Below are positions 11,647 to 24,622 of a stretch of DNA of 64,000 nucleotides, one piece after another. The notes beneath the pieces are model-generated. The model worked only from the letters and a program-made list of their open reading frames with translations. It was not told where the DNA came from and did no database searches. Source of the DNA: Pelagibius sp. CAU 1746 (GTDB taxonomy: Bacteria > Pseudomonadota > Alphaproteobacteria > Kiloniellales > Kiloniellaceae); assembly GCF_039839785.1 (NCBI RefSeq), contig NZ_JBDOQT010000001.1:992001-1056000 (forward strand). Direction: 5' to 3'. A program made the position numbers and the translations under genes. Position 1 is the first letter of the stretch; the number at the start of each line of letters is the position of its first letter.

Positions 11647-12885
11647 ATGACGCAAGCAAGCGGGAGTCAGGACAAGGCGCGCGGTTGGGGCCTGGTGGCG
11701 CTGCTCTGCGCCACCCAGGTGCTGGGCATGTTGAACAACGCCGCTTTCCCGGCGTTGATCCCGGTGTTTCAGCCGCTTTGGGGGCTCAGCGGCACGGAGG
11801 CCGGCTGGATCAGCGGCATCTACTACGCCGGCTACGCGGCGGCGGTGCCGCTGCTGGTCACGGTGACCGACCGCCTGGACGCGCGCCGGGTCTATCTCGC
11901 CTCCTGCCTGCTGGGCGGTCTGGCCGCGCTGGGCTTTGCGCTCCTGGCCGAGGGGTTGTGGACGGCCATGGCCTTCCGGATGCTGGGCGGCGTCGGCCTG
12001 GCCGGCACCTACATGGTGGGCCTGAAGCTCCTCTCCGACCGCCTGGACGAGCGCCGCCGGCCGCGCGCGGTGGCGGTCTACACCGCCTTCTTCGGCATCG
12101 GCGCCAGCCTGTCGGTGCTGGTGGCCGGCGAGGCCGAGGCCCTGGCGGGCTGGCCCGCCGCCTTTTTCGCCGCCGCCCTCGGCTCCTTTCTCTCCTTCGT
12201 GCTGGTCGCCGCCTTCGTGCGCCCCCTGCCGCGCCGCTCCGCGCCGCCTCAGGAGGCGGGTCTTTTCGACTTCCGCCCGGTGCTGCGCAACCGCGCGGCG
12301 CTGGCCTACACCCTGGGCTATGCGGCGCACATCTGGGAACTCTTCGGCTTCCGCGCCTGGCTGGTCGCCTTCCTGGTCTTCGTCTTCGCCCGGCAGCCGG
12401 AGCTCGCCGCCGGGCCCTGGACGCCGACCCAGGTGGCGACGGTGATCCTGCTGATCGGCATGCCGGCCTCGATTCTCGGCAATGAGATCGCCACCGCCTT
12501 CGGGCGGCGGCGCTCCATCGCCGGCTTCATGATCGCCTCGGGTGCCATCTCCCTGGTCATCGGCTTCCTGGCCGCCGCGCCGCTCTGGCTGCTGGGCGTG
12601 CTGCTGGTGGTCTACGGCTGCGTCGTCATGGCCGACTCCGGCGCCCTGACCGCCGGCACGGTCATCGCCGCCACGCCGGAGCGCCGCGGCGCGACCATGG
12701 CGCTGCACTCCCTGCTCGGCTTCGGCAGCGGCTTCGTCGCCCCGCTGGCCTTCGGCGTGGTGCTGGACCTGGGCGGCGGCAGCGGCGCCGGCCTGGCCTG
12801 GGGCCTGGCTTTCGGCCTGCTCGGCCTCGGCGTGCTGACCGGCCCGCTTGTGCTTTTTCTGTTGGGCCGCCGCGGCGGAGCGTGA
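11647..12885 (+). CDS. Major facilitator superfamily transporter
   Basis: This 412-aa integral membrane protein has about 12 hydrophobic segments in the two six-helix halves of the MFS fold. The loop between helices 2 and 3 has a degenerate motif A (VTDRLDARRVYLASC), and a charged stretch between helices 6 and 7 (residues about 192-205) forms the central cytoplasmic loop. The substrate is unknown; the sequence resembles general sugar/drug-type MFS porters rather than any specific family. It is divergent from the HAD gene (95 bp between starts) and ends 88 bp before the convergent CigR-like gene. Confidence 0.85.
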   Translation: MTQASGSQDKARGWGLVALLCATQVLGMLNNAAFPALIPVFQPLWGLSGTEAGWISGIYYAGYAAAVPLLVTVTDRLDARRVYLASCLLGGLAALGFALLAEGLWTAMAFRMLGGVGLAGTYMVGLKLLSDRLDERRRPRAVAVYTAFFGIGASLSVLVAGEAEALAGWPAAFFAAALGSFLSFVLVAAFVRPLPRRSAPPQEAGLFDFRPVLRNRAALAYTLGYAAHIWELFGFRAWLVAFLVFVFARQPELAAGPWTPTQVATVILLIGMPASILGNEIATAFGRRRSIAGFMIASGAISLVIGFLAAAPLWLLGVLLVVYGCVVMADSGALTAGTVIAATPERRGATMALHSLLGFGSGFVAPLAFGVVLDLGGGSGAGLAWGLAFGLLGLGVLTGPLVLFLLGRRGGA

Positions 12886-12916
12886 AGCGGGCGGGAAGGT
12901 ATCCCCGCCTTGAATG

Positions 12917-12949
12917 GAAAACGGCCGCCCGGCGATCACCGGGCGGCCG
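12917..12949 (-). terminator. Intrinsic terminator of the CigR-like gene
   Basis: A perfect 11-bp stem (12922-12932 with 12939-12949, arms CGGCCGCCCGG/CCGGGCGGCCG, loop CGATCA) is followed on the minus strand by TTTTCC. It lies 25 nt past the stop of the minus-strand CigR-like gene and could also stop transcripts from the plus-strand MFS gene, although no T-run follows on that side. Confidence 0.75.
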
Positions 12950-12973
12950 CGTTCCTATTGGGTCGCTCTGGGG

Positions 12974-13432
12974 TCAGTTGCCGCGCAGCACGTCTCTCAG
13001 CACGTCGACGACCACGCGGGTGGCGTTCTCGACCAGCACCACGTCGGTGCCGACGATCTCGTAGCCGTAGCCGTCGCGCTGCGGCAACTGGCGGTGCAGG
13101 CCGTCGGGCAGGACCTGCTTTGCGATGCCCGGCGGCATGGTGCCGCCGCGGGCGATCTTCTTGCGGATGCCCGGGGGCAGTTCTTTCACCTTGCCGGCGG
13201 CCTTGGGGTGCTCGCCGAAATAGTCGCGGATGATCCGCTTTTCGTCGTCGCCGAGCACGGCGCCGAGCACGCCGGCGGTCACGCCTTCGACAACGTCTTC
13301 GGTCGCCATGCCGTCGTTGGGCTTGCCGGGATTGCCGTTGCCCTTGCCCTTGCCGTTGCTCTTGCCCTGGGCCAGCGCGGGGCCGGCGGCGGCGAGCAGC
13401 AGGATGAGGACGGCTGCCAGAATACGGACCAT
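12974..13432 (-). CDS. Secreted CigR/RcnB-like protein
   Basis: This 152-aa protein has a clear Sec signal peptide (MVRILAAVLILLLAAAGPALAQ, cleavage after ALA-Q), then a Gly/Asn/Lys-rich linker (GKSNGKGKGNGNPGK) and a compact C-terminal domain with LPPGIRKKIARGGTMPPGIA and a YEIVGTDVVLVENATRVVVDVL ending. This pattern matches the CigR/RcnB-type periplasmic proteins; CigR was described as a secreted anti-virulence factor in Salmonella, but in free-living bacteria the role is unknown. It has its own intrinsic terminator, so it is probably monocistronic. Confidence 0.7.
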   Translation of the reverse strand: MVRILAAVLILLLAAAGPALAQGKSNGKGKGNGNPGKPNDGMATEDVVEGVTAGVLGAVLGDDEKRIIRDYFGEHPKAAGKVKELPPGIRKKIARGGTMPPGIAKQVLPDGLHRQLPQRDGYGYEIVGTDVVLVENATRVVVDVLRDVLRGN

Positions 13433-13610
13433 GGGGCGATCTCTCCTTACTGGATTGCCTGCGGATCTCTGTCGGTGTCGTAGCTTATACGGTTCATCTG
13501 GCCGAAACGTGTAGCCTGATCGACGATTTTTCTCGAAAGAGCAGATTTCTCAACCAGATGGCGCAATTCCATGCCAAGCTTCCCCTATACGACGAGGGGC
13601 TGATTTTGCC

Positions 13611-14111
13611 ATGGAACTTGAGACGCCGCGGCTGTTGCTGCGCCCGCCGCGGTTAGCGGATGTGCCGGCGCTTTTTGTGTTTCTCGGCGATGCCGAAGCG
13701 ATGCGCCACACCCACGTCGATCGCTCGCTGCGACAGTGCCGGCGCCGCATCGCGGTCCACGAGCGGCGCCGGCGCCGCGACGGCTGCGCGCCCTGGGCCG
13801 TGATCGACAAGGCTGACGGCCGCACCGTCGGCTGGGGTGGGCTTTATGAAGATCCCTTCGATCCCGGCTGGGGTATAGAGATTGGCTACAGCCTCCATCC
13901 CGACGTCTGGGGGCAGGGCTATGCCAGCGAACTGGTCGCAGCCTCTCTCCGCATCGCCGACGACGTCCTGCAGTTGGCGGAGGTCCGGGCTTTCGCCCGG
14001 CCCGAGAACACGGCCTCTTGCCGCGTTCTCGCGAAGTTCGGATTCCAAGAGGTGCGTTTCGTCCCGGAGATGGAGCGCTGGCTTTTTCAGCGCCGGCGCG
14101 GCGGCGCTTAG
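13611..14111 (+). CDS. GNAT acetyltransferase, RimJ/RimL type
   Basis: This 166-aa protein starts with the RimJ/RimL signature (ELETPRLLLRPPRLADVPAL) and has the acetyl-CoA-binding GQGYASEL loop, followed by ARPENTASCRVLAKFGF, the conserved Asn/Ser segment of this subfamily. Acceptors can be ribosomal protein N-termini, amino acids or small molecules; none can be assigned. Its TAG stop overlaps the stop of convergent xerC by two bases, so transcripts from the two genes must run into each other. Confidence 0.85.
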   Translation: MELETPRLLLRPPRLADVPALFVFLGDAEAMRHTHVDRSLRQCRRRIAVHERRRRRDGCAPWAVIDKADGRTVGWGGLYEDPFDPGWGIEIGYSLHPDVWGQGYASELVAASLRIADDVLQLAEVRAFARPENTASCRVLAKFGFQEVRFVPEMERWLFQRRRGGA

Positions 14112-15109
14112 CGTTTTTGCGCCCGCGGATGCGCCCGGTCGTAGACTTCCAATAGGCCGGCCACGTCAACCTCGGTGTAGCGCTGGGTGGAGGCCAGGGA
14201 GGCGTGTCCCAGCAGTTCCTGAATGGCGCGCAGGTCGCCGCCGCCGGCCAGCAGGTGGGTGGCGAAGGAGTGGCGCAGGGCGTGCGGCGTCGCGCTTTCC
14301 GGCAGGCCGAGCAGCAGGCGCAGGTCGCGCATCCGCTGCTGCACCTGCCGGGCCCCCAGCGGGCCGCCGCGCTTGCCGAAAAACAACGGCGCGTCGCCGT
14401 CCTGCGGAAAGGGGCAGGCGGCCAGGTAGTCGGCGATGGCCTCGCGCACGACGGGCAGCAGCGGCACCATGCGCTGCTTGTTGCCCTTGCCGGTGACCAG
14501 CAGGGAGTCCTGACCGGCCTTGGGCGCCATGGCGCGGGTCAGGCCCAGCGCCTCGCCGATGCGCAGGCCGCAGCCGTAGAGCAGCAGCAGCACGGCGACG
14601 TCGCGCTTGCCGATCCAGTCGTCGTCGCTGAGCTCCGCCACCGTGGCGATGGCCTCCTCGGCCTCGGCGGCGGTCAGCGCCTTGGGCACGGCTTTCGGCA
14701 CCTTCGGCGTGCTCAGCGCGGCCAGCGCCGTGTTCTCGGCCAGGCTGCGGCGCTTCAGCCAGCCGAAGAAGCCGCGCAGGCTGGACAGCGCCCGGGCGGT
14801 GGAGGTCCGCTCAAGGCCGGCGCCGGCGCGCGCGGCCAGCCAGGCGCGGAAATCGCCGGTGGTGAGGCGGGCGAGGTCGGCCAGCGCCGGCGCCTGGCCC
14901 AGGTGTTCCATCGTGAAGGCAAGGAAGTGGGCGAGGTCGCGCTGGTAGGCCAGACAGGTGTGCGGCGAGGCCCGCTTTTCGTCCCGCAGCCAGGCTTGCC
15001 AGTCGCGCAGCGCCGCCTGCAGGTCCCCAGCGGCGGGAAAGGCGGCGGCGGTCGGGGTCTTCCCCGACCGTGCTCTTGGGTTCAGCTTTCGCTCGGCAGG
15101 TGCAGCCAT
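14108..15109 (-). CDS. xerC: Tyrosine recombinase XerC
   Basis: XerC (333 aa from ATG 15109) resolves chromosome dimers at dif, with XerD and FtsK. The N-terminal SAM-like core-binding domain is followed by the catalytic domain with the full set of active residues: Arg in GCGLRIGEAL, Lys in GKGNKQRMVPL, HALRHSF with HxxR, the His of LGHASLASTQ and the Tyr nucleophile in QRYTEV. The start overlaps the DUF484 gene by 28 nt, the usual xerC neighbour. The protein is slightly longer than typical XerC (about 300 aa) because of a basic N-terminal tail, so a later start is possible. A chromosomal Xer role is favoured over an integrase because of the housekeeping context. Confidence 0.92.
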   Translation of the reverse strand: MAAPAERKLNPRARSGKTPTAAAFPAAGDLQAALRDWQAWLRDEKRASPHTCLAYQRDLAHFLAFTMEHLGQAPALADLARLTTGDFRAWLAARAGAGLERTSTARALSSLRGFFGWLKRRSLAENTALAALSTPKVPKAVPKALTAAEAEEAIATVAELSDDDWIGKRDVAVLLLLYGCGLRIGEALGLTRAMAPKAGQDSLLVTGKGNKQRMVPLLPVVREAIADYLAACPFPQDGDAPLFFGKRGGPLGARQVQQRMRDLRLLLGLPESATPHALRHSFATHLLAGGGDLRAIQELLGHASLASTQRYTEVDVAGLLEVYDRAHPRAQKR

Positions 15110-15873
15110 TTGCGGAAGGTGACCTCCAGCACGCGGGAGAGGAAGGCCAGCAGCTCCGTGCCCTGGCCGGCATGGAAGGCGCCGCTCTGGCGCGAGCCCA
15201 GCGCCAGCAGCGCCGGCGGCGTGTTGTCGCTGATCTTCAGGCGGATCAGCGCGTCGGAGCGCACCAGCCCGGCGGCGCCGTCGAAGATCGCCGGGTCGCC
15301 GGCGACGTCTTCGCGCAGCAGCAGGTTGCCGTTCGGCCCCAGCAGGGCGTCGACGCTGCCCGTCTCCAGGCAATAGACGCCGGCGGTGGGCTTCCAGGTG
15401 ACGCCCTCGGCGGCCTGCTCGACGCCGATGGTCACCACGTCCAGGTCCAGGATCACCGCCAGGTCGGTGGTGATGGTCTCGACGAACTCCGCGAAGCTGC
15501 GCGCGCGTAAGAGCGCCAGGATGGCCTCGTGCACCCGGCTTTGAGTGGCCAGGTTGCTGCGGCCGGTGGCGACCAGGTCGTCGCGCAGTTGTGCCATGTC
15601 GTTCAGTTCGCCGCGCAGGCGCTGCACCATGAACTGCTGCAGGTCGACGACGCCGGCGCCGCAGTCGCGCGCCGGCGGCGTCAGGACGTCCAGAAGATCC
15701 GGGTGATCGGCCAGGAATGCGGGATGGCGGCGCAGGTAGGCGGCCACCTGGTCGCCGGAGACCGGCTGCGCCGGCCCGGCGGCCGCTCTGCCTTCACCGG
15801 TCTTGCTCCCGGCCTTGCCGGCGCCGGCGGCGGTCTTGGAAACCTCTTTCCCGGGCATTTCCTTCTCAGGCAC
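15082..15873 (-). CDS. DUF484 GAF-like protein
   Basis: This 263-aa DUF484 protein has a disordered Ala/Gly/Lys-rich start (residues 1-38), then the family opening [19 protein letters not shown], a coiled-coil helix ([18 protein letters not shown]) and a GAF-like sensor domain to the C-terminus. Members are almost always encoded next to xerC, as here, but their function is not established. Its ATG overlaps the stop of fsa by 8 nt and its end overlaps xerC, so fsa-DUF484-xerC form one minus-strand operon. Confidence 0.88.
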   Translation of the reverse strand: MPEKEMPGKEVSKTAAGAGKAGSKTGEGRAAAGPAQPVSGDQVAAYLRRHPAFLADHPDLLDVLTPPARDCGAGVVDLQQFMVQRLRGELNDMAQLRDDLVATGRSNLATQSRVHEAILALLRARSFAEFVETITTDLAVILDLDVVTIGVEQAAEGVTWKPTAGVYCLETGSVDALLGPNGNLLLREDVAGDPAIFDGAAGLVRSDALIRLKISDNTPPALLALGSRQSGAFHAGQGTELLAFLSRVLEVTFRKWLHLPSES

Positions 15874-16546
15874 TGCGGCGTTCGTCCTTGCCCAGAATGC
15901 TCTGGCCGGTCTTGGCCCAGTCGGCGAGGAAGGCGTCGAGTCCCTTGTCGGTCAGCGGATGCTTGTACATGGCGCGCAGCACCGCCGGCGGGATGGTGGC
16001 GACGTCGGCGCCCATCTTCGCCGATTCGATCACGTGGCCGACGTGGCGCACGGAGGCGACCAGCACCTCGGTCTGGAACTCGGGATAGGCGTTGTAGATC
16101 TCGACGATCTCGGCGATGAGCTGCAGGCCGTCGGCGCCGGTGTCGTCCAGTCGCCCGACGAAGGGCGAGATGAAGGCGGCGCCCGCCTTGGCCGCGAGGA
16201 TCGCCTGGGCGGCGGAGAAGCACAGCGTCACGTTGACCTTGATGCCGTCGTCGCTCAATGCCTTGCAGGTCTTCAGGCCGTCGACCGTCAGCGGCACCTT
16301 GACCGCGATGTTGTCGGCCAGCTTCGCCAGGGCGTGGCCCTCGCTCAGCATGTTCTCGAAGTCGGTGGCGGTGACCTCGGCGCTGACCGGGCCGGGAACC
16401 ACCTCGCAGATCTCCTTCAGCACCTCGAAGAAGTCACGGCCGCTCTTGGCGACCAGCGAGGGGTTGGTGGTGATGCCGTCGACCAGTCCGGTCTCGGCCA
16501 GGTCGCGGATCTCCGCGATGTCGGCGGTGTCGATAAAGAATTTCAT
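15866..16546 (-). CDS. fsa: Transaldolase / fructose-6-phosphate aldolase (short form)
   Basis: This 226-aa TIM-barrel protein begins [20 protein letters not shown] and contains [14 protein letters not shown] and [15 protein letters not shown] with the Schiff-base lysine. These are signatures of the short transaldolase family (TalC/FSA, about 215-230 aa), whose members either transfer dihydroxyacetone units between sugar phosphates or cleave fructose 6-phosphate. The true activity cannot be separated by sequence alone. The ATG at 16546 is chosen because the family starts exactly there. It heads the fsa-DUF484-xerC operon and is divergent from priA with 142 bp between starts. Confidence 0.92.
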   Translation of the reverse strand: MKFFIDTADIAEIRDLAETGLVDGITTNPSLVAKSGRDFFEVLKEICEVVPGPVSAEVTATDFENMLSEGHALAKLADNIAVKVPLTVDGLKTCKALSDDGIKVNVTLCFSAAQAILAAKAGAAFISPFVGRLDDTGADGLQLIAEIVEIYNAYPEFQTEVLVASVRHVGHVIESAKMGADVATIPPAVLRAMYKHPLTDKGLDAFLADWAKTGQSILGKDERRSA

Positions 16547-16688
16547 GCTACCGGGTTTGTCCTTCTTGCCTCTATGCCCTCGCCGCTCCGCTGCGTCGCC
16601 AGCGGGCGTGCCTGCATCGAATAGGAACCTGCAAGGGCGCCGCAGCCGGGCGTTGGCCGCCCCTGCCGGCGTCGTTAGAGTGTAGCGG

Positions 16689-18998
16689 ATGCCAGACCGC
16701 CATACCAGCACTGCCACCCTGCCGCTCGACCTTGTTCCCGAGGAGGGACAGGCGTGCCGCGTCGCGGTGTTGCTGCCGCTGCCGCTGACCGGGCCCTACG
16801 ACTATTTGGTGCCGCCGGAGCTGGCCGAGGAAACGCCGGTTCAAGCGGGCAGCGTCGTTCGGGTGCCGCTGGGCCAGCGCGAGCTGGCCGGCGTGGTCTG
16901 GGACCAGCCGCTGGACGCCTCGCCTGCCGGGGGCGAGGCTGCCGGCAGCAAGGAGGTGCCGCTGGAAAAGCTGCGCCCGGTTCTCGAGGTTTGTCCGGTG
17001 CCGCCGCTGACCGAGGTGGCGCGCCGCTTCCTCGCCTGGGTTGCCGACTACACCCTGGCCGCGCCGGGCGCGGTGCTGCGCATGGCGCTGTCCTCGCCCT
17101 CGGCGCTGGAGCCGCCGCGCCCCATCACGCTCTATCGGCGGGACGAGGCGTCAAGTGCGGAAGGGCTGCGCCTCACGCCGGCGCGCAAGCGGGTGCTGGC
17201 GGAGCTGGAAGAGGGGCCGGCGCGCAGCCTGGCGGAGCTGGCCCAGGCCGCCGGCGTCGGCACCTCGGTGGTCAAGGGCCTCGCCGAGGCGGGCGTTCTG
17301 GAGGAGGTGGAACTGATCCGGGAGCCGGCCTTCGAGGCACCCGATCCGGCACACCCGGGCCCGGCGCTGTCCGTGCAGCAGGCCGCGGCCGCCGATGCCC
17401 TGCGCGAGACGGTGAAGGAAGGAGCCTTTTCCGTCACCCTGCTGGACGGCGTCACCGGATCGGGCAAGACCGAGGTCTATTTCGAGGCGATCGCCGCGGC
17501 CCTCGCCGCCGGGCGCCAGGCCCTGGTCCTGCTGCCGGAGATCGCGCTCTCGGCGCAATGGCTGGAGCGTTTCGAGAGGCGCTTCGGCGTCGCCCCGGCG
17601 CTGTGGCACTCCGACCTGACCTCGGCGCAGCGCCGCGCCACCTGGCGCGCCACGGCCCAGGGCAAGGCCCCGGTGGTGGTGGGCGCGCGCTCGGCGCTCT
17701 TCCTGCCCTATCCCGACCTCGGCCTGCTGGTGGTCGACGAGGAGCACGAGAGCGCGTTCAAGCAGGAGGACGGCGTCACCTACCACGCCCGCGACATGGC
17801 GGTGGTGCGCGCGCAACTGGGCGCGGTCCCGGCGGTGCTGGTCTCGGCCACGCCGTCGCTGGAATCCCTGAACAACGTGCGGACGGGCCGCTACCGGGCG
17901 CAGCACCTGCCGGAGCGCCACGGCGGCGCGGTGCTGCCGGAAGTGACCCTGGTCGACCTGCGCGAGGACAAGCCGCCGAAGCTGGAGGGGGTCGGCCCCG
18001 GCTGGCTGTCGGGCGCGCTGCGCCAGGCGATCGCCGAGACCCTGGCCGCCGGGGAGCAGGTGCTGCTGTTCCTCAACCGCCGCGGCTATGCGCCGCTCAC
18101 CCTCTGCCGGGCCTGCGGCCACCGCCTGCAGTGCCCCAACTGCACGGCCTGGCTCGTCGAGCACCGCCTGTCCGGGCGGTTGCAGTGCCACCACTGCGGC
18201 CATGCCTCGCGCCTGCCGCCGGCCTGTCCGGAGTGCGGCGCCGAGGGCACCTTGACCGCCTGTGGACCCGGGGTCGAGCGACTGGCCGAGGAGGCCGCGG
18301 CGCTCTTTCCCCAGGCACGCCAGGGGATGATGACCAGCGACACCCTCTCGGGGCCGGAAGCGGCCGCAGCGTTGGTGCGTGCGGTACAGGACCGCGAGGT
18401 GGACCTGCTGATCGGCACCCAGATCGTCGCCAAGGGCCACCACTTTCCGCATCTGACGCTGGTCGGCGTGGTCGACGCCGACCTCGGCCTCTATGGCGGC
18501 GACCTGCGCGCGGCCGAGCGCACCTATCAACTGCTCCACCAAGTCGCAGGGCGGGCCGGGCGCGCCGAACGCCGCGGGCGGGTCTTCCTGCAGACCGCCG
18601 AGCCCGAGCATCCGGTGATGCAGGCCCTGGCGGCGGGGGCCGAGGAACGGGGGCGCGATACCTTCTTCGAGGCCGAGGCGGCGGCGCGCCGGGCCGCCGG
18701 CCTGCCGCCCTTCGGCCGTCTGGCAGCCCTGGTGCTCTCCGGGCCCGACGCCCGCCAGGTCGACGAGGCGGCCCGCGCCCTGGCCCAGGCCGCCCCCCGC
18801 GGCGATAGGGGCGTGACGGTCCTGGGTCCGGCGCCGGCGCCCCTGGCGGTGCTGCGCGGCCGGCATCGCCGGCGCTTCCTGGTCAAGGCGCCGCGCGGCT
18901 TTCGCCTGCAGCCTTTGCTGCGCCACTGGCTGGGCCAGGTGAAGCTGCCCTCTGCGGTGCGCCTGCAGGTCGATATCGACCCCTACAGCTTTCTTTGA
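16689..18998 (+). CDS. priA: Primosomal protein N' (replication restart helicase PriA)
   Basis: PriA (769 aa) recognises stalled forks and reloads the replicative helicase. It has the N-terminal 3'-end-binding domain ([11 protein letters not shown], later [15 protein letters not shown]), a superfamily-2 helicase core with Walker [15 protein letters not shown] (about residue 254), DEEH in [22 protein letters not shown], and the zinc-binding insertion (about 471-515) with all eight cysteines: [24 protein letters not shown]. The helicase motifs near [12 protein letters not shown] and the [13 protein letters not shown] arginine-finger segment are intact. The protein ends with the conserved C-terminal VDIDPYSFL. 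It sits between fsa and the atp operon, the standard alphaproteobacterial order. Confidence 0.96.
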   Translation: MPDRHTSTATLPLDLVPEEGQACRVAVLLPLPLTGPYDYLVPPELAEETPVQAGSVVRVPLGQRELAGVVWDQPLDASPAGGEAAGSKEVPLEKLRPVLEVCPVPPLTEVARRFLAWVADYTLAAPGAVLRMALSSPSALEPPRPITLYRRDEASSAEGLRLTPARKRVLAELEEGPARSLAELAQAAGVGTSVVKGLAEAGVLEEVELIREPAFEAPDPAHPGPALSVQQAAAADALRETVKEGAFSVTLLDGVTGSGKTEVYFEAIAAALAAGRQALVLLPEIALSAQWLERFERRFGVAPALWHSDLTSAQRRATWRATAQGKAPVVVGARSALFLPYPDLGLLVVDEEHESAFKQEDGVTYHARDMAVVRAQLGAVPAVLVSATPSLESLNNVRTGRYRAQHLPERHGGAVLPEVTLVDLREDKPPKLEGVGPGWLSGALRQAIAETLAAGEQVLLFLNRRGYAPLTLCRACGHRLQCPNCTAWLVEHRLSGRLQCHHCGHASRLPPACPECGAEGTLTACGPGVERLAEEAAALFPQARQGMMTSDTLSGPEAAAALVRAVQDREVDLLIGTQIVAKGHHFPHLTLVGVVDADLGLYGGDLRAAERTYQLLHQVAGRAGRAERRGRVFLQTAEPEHPVMQALAAGAEERGRDTFFEAEAAARRAAGLPPFGRLAALVLSGPDARQVDEAARALAQAAPRGDRGVTVLGPAPAPLAVLRGRHRRRFLVKAPRGFRLQPLLRHWLGQVKLPSAVRLQVDIDPYSFL

Positions 18999-19394
18999 AG
19001 CTGTCGGCCGCCGTGCGCCGGGGCCGCCGGCCTGCCCGGCTTGGCGGCAGGCGCCGGAAGTGATGAAAAAAGCGGCAGATCCATGCCCTTGCCGGGAGGC
19101 CAGTCGGCCCGGCCCGGGAGGCGGGCAGCGGCCCGCCGGATGTCCCGCGACATCCCCGCGAAACGCCGCGGAAATCGTCCTGGGGAAGCGCCGTAAACCG
19201 CTGATGAGAAAGTGGCAAAAAGTCGCTCCTACCCGCCTTGCAACGCCCAGGCTCCTATGATACCAAACGCGCGCTCGTGGGCGGCTTCCCCGCCCTGTGT
19301 AAGGCCCGGATGTCGTTGTTTCATCTGATAACGGGCCAGCCGCGCGGGCAGGGGTAAACCCAGGGCGTCAACAAGGACTTCGAGGACATCGGGC
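18999..19394 (+). other. priA-atpH intergenic region, presumed atp operon promoter
   Basis: This 396-bp gap has no convincing gene; a 66-codon frame at 19060-19260 has low-complexity Pro/Arg content and no ribosome site. It becomes less GC-rich towards atpH. A TATGAT hexamer at 19256-19261 could be a -10 box, but no -35 hexamer stands at the right distance. The atp operon must be transcribed from somewhere in this gap, as priA is not normally its driver. Confidence 0.4.
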
Positions 19395-19951
19395 TTGGCT
19401 GGTGATATCACGAGCATGAGCGACCTGGCGGGGCGCTATGCCTCCGCGTTGCTCGATCTAGCCGACGAGCAGAAGCTGCTGGATCAGGTCGCCGACGACC
19501 TGAAGGCGCTGCGTTCGTTGATCGCGGAAAGCGAAGATCTGCGCCGGCTGCTCGACAGCCCGGTGTTTTCGCGTGAGGAGCAGCGCAAGGCCATGACCGC
19601 GCTGATGGAGAGGGCCGGAATCGGGGAACTGACCCGCCGTTTCGTCCTCGTGGTGGCCGATAACCACCGCCTCTTCGCGCTGCCCGCGATGATCGAGGCC
19701 TACCTCTCAGAACTGGCGCAGCGCCGCGGCGAAATCACCGCCGAGGTGACCGCCGCCCGCAACCTGTCGGACGCACAGCAGGCCGCCCTCCTGGAGGCTC
19801 TGCGCTCTGCCGTCGGCAGTAAGGTTCAGCTTGACCTGAAGGTCGATCCGGCGCTGATCGGCGGTCTCGTCGTCAAAGTCGGCAGCCGCATGATCGACTC
19901 TTCGCTGCGTAGCAAATTGCAAAGACTTCAACTCGCCATGAAAGGGGTCGG

Positions 19952-19955
<4 letters not shown>
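19395..19955 (+). CDS. atpH: F1 ATP synthase delta subunit
   Basis: AtpH (186 aa) is the stalk protein that joins the F1 alpha3beta3 head to the b-subunit stator. The N-terminal helical domain starts [16 protein letters not shown], and the C-terminal segment has [19 protein letters not shown], the family signature. I took the TTG at 19395 because GAGGA lies 8 nt upstream and the extra seven residues match the usual family N-terminus; an ATG at 19416 with a poor ribosome site is the alternative. It is the first gene of atpHAGDC and its TGA overlaps the atpA ATG by 4 nt. Confidence 0.92.
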
Positions 19956-21487
<1,532 letters not shown>

Positions 21488-21534
21488 TTTCAGACCGGGC
21501 GACCGACTAAAAAAAGCGGAGCGGGGCACGGCGA

Positions 21535-23899
<2,365 letters not shown>

Positions 23900-23943
23900 G
23901 GGCCGCTTCGCCAAAGACTCGATAACGAACGGACGGCGCAACG

Positions 23944-24348
23944 ATGGCCGAAGCTAAAGTCGCATTCGAACTGGTCTCCCCGGAGCGCCTGCTGCTCTCC
24001 CAGGAGGTCGACATGGTCGTGGTGCCGGGCGAGGAGGGCGATTTCGGCGTTCTCGAACGCCACTCGCCGATGATCTCGACCCTGCGTCCCGGCGTCATCC
24101 AGGTGCACGACGGCGGCGGCGTGACGGAGCGGATCTTCGTCGCCGGCGGCTTCGCCGAGGTCACCCCGGCGCGCTGCACCGTGCTGGCCGAGGAAGCCCT
24201 GCCGGTCGGCGAGATCGACCGGGCGGCGGCCGAGCAGCGCCTTTCGAACGCCAAGGACGACCTGTTGGACGCCAAGGACGCCGGCGAAAAAGCCGCGGCT
24301 GAGCGTCAGGTCAAGGTTGCCGAGGAATTGCTGCGGGCGGCCGGCTGA
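23944..24348 (+). CDS. atpC: F1 ATP synthase epsilon subunit
   Basis: AtpC (134 aa) is the rotor subunit that regulates ATP hydrolysis. The N-terminal beta-sandwich shows FELVSPERLLLSQEVDMV, VVPGEEGDFGVLERHSPMI and GGFAEVTPARCTVLAEEA, and the C-terminal helical hairpin (about residues 90-134) is Ala/Lys/Glu-rich. It is 44 nt after atpD and ends the operon. Confidence 0.95.
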   Translation: MAEAKVAFELVSPERLLLSQEVDMVVVPGEEGDFGVLERHSPMISTLRPGVIQVHDGGGVTERIFVAGGFAEVTPARCTVLAEEALPVGEIDRAAAEQRLSNAKDDLLDAKDAGEKAAAERQVKVAEELLRAAG

Positions 24349-24398
24349 TCGCCGCCGTCCGGGCTTTCCCGCACTTTCACCCGATTCCCACGTCCCGG

Positions 24399-24418
24399 GC
24401 CCCGCATTGCTGCGGGGC
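24399..24418 (+). terminator. Possible atp operon terminator hairpin
   Basis: An 8-bp perfect stem (24399-24406 with 24411-24418, loop TTGC) lies 51 nt past the atpC stop. No T-run follows, so it may act with Rho or as a 3'-end stabiliser rather than as a classical intrinsic terminator. The rest of the 274-bp gap up to the next gene holds no gene that I can see. Confidence 0.4.
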
Positions 24419-24622
24419 GGAAAGCCGTTGCGCTTCAGTGCCCTGCGGCCTGTTTCACGGGAAGCCGTTGATTCGGCAGAGTCTTCTAGATAGGCTGCGG
24501 TTTCGCAAAAGCGTCACGGACGCGGCGGCGCTAGAGATTCCTTGAGGTTTCCCCGCAATCCTGGATCGCAACCCCTTCGACTTTGATCGTTTGAACCCTA
24601 ATCGTTTGGCGGAGCCTTTTCG

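Noticed and set aside
14108-15109. XerC as an integrase of a mobile element
   Set aside because: It lies in the conserved fsa-DUF484-xerC / priA context with no att repeats or phage genes.
19060-19260. 66-codon open frame before atpH
   Set aside because: Low-complexity product with no ribosome site, in what should be the atp promoter region.
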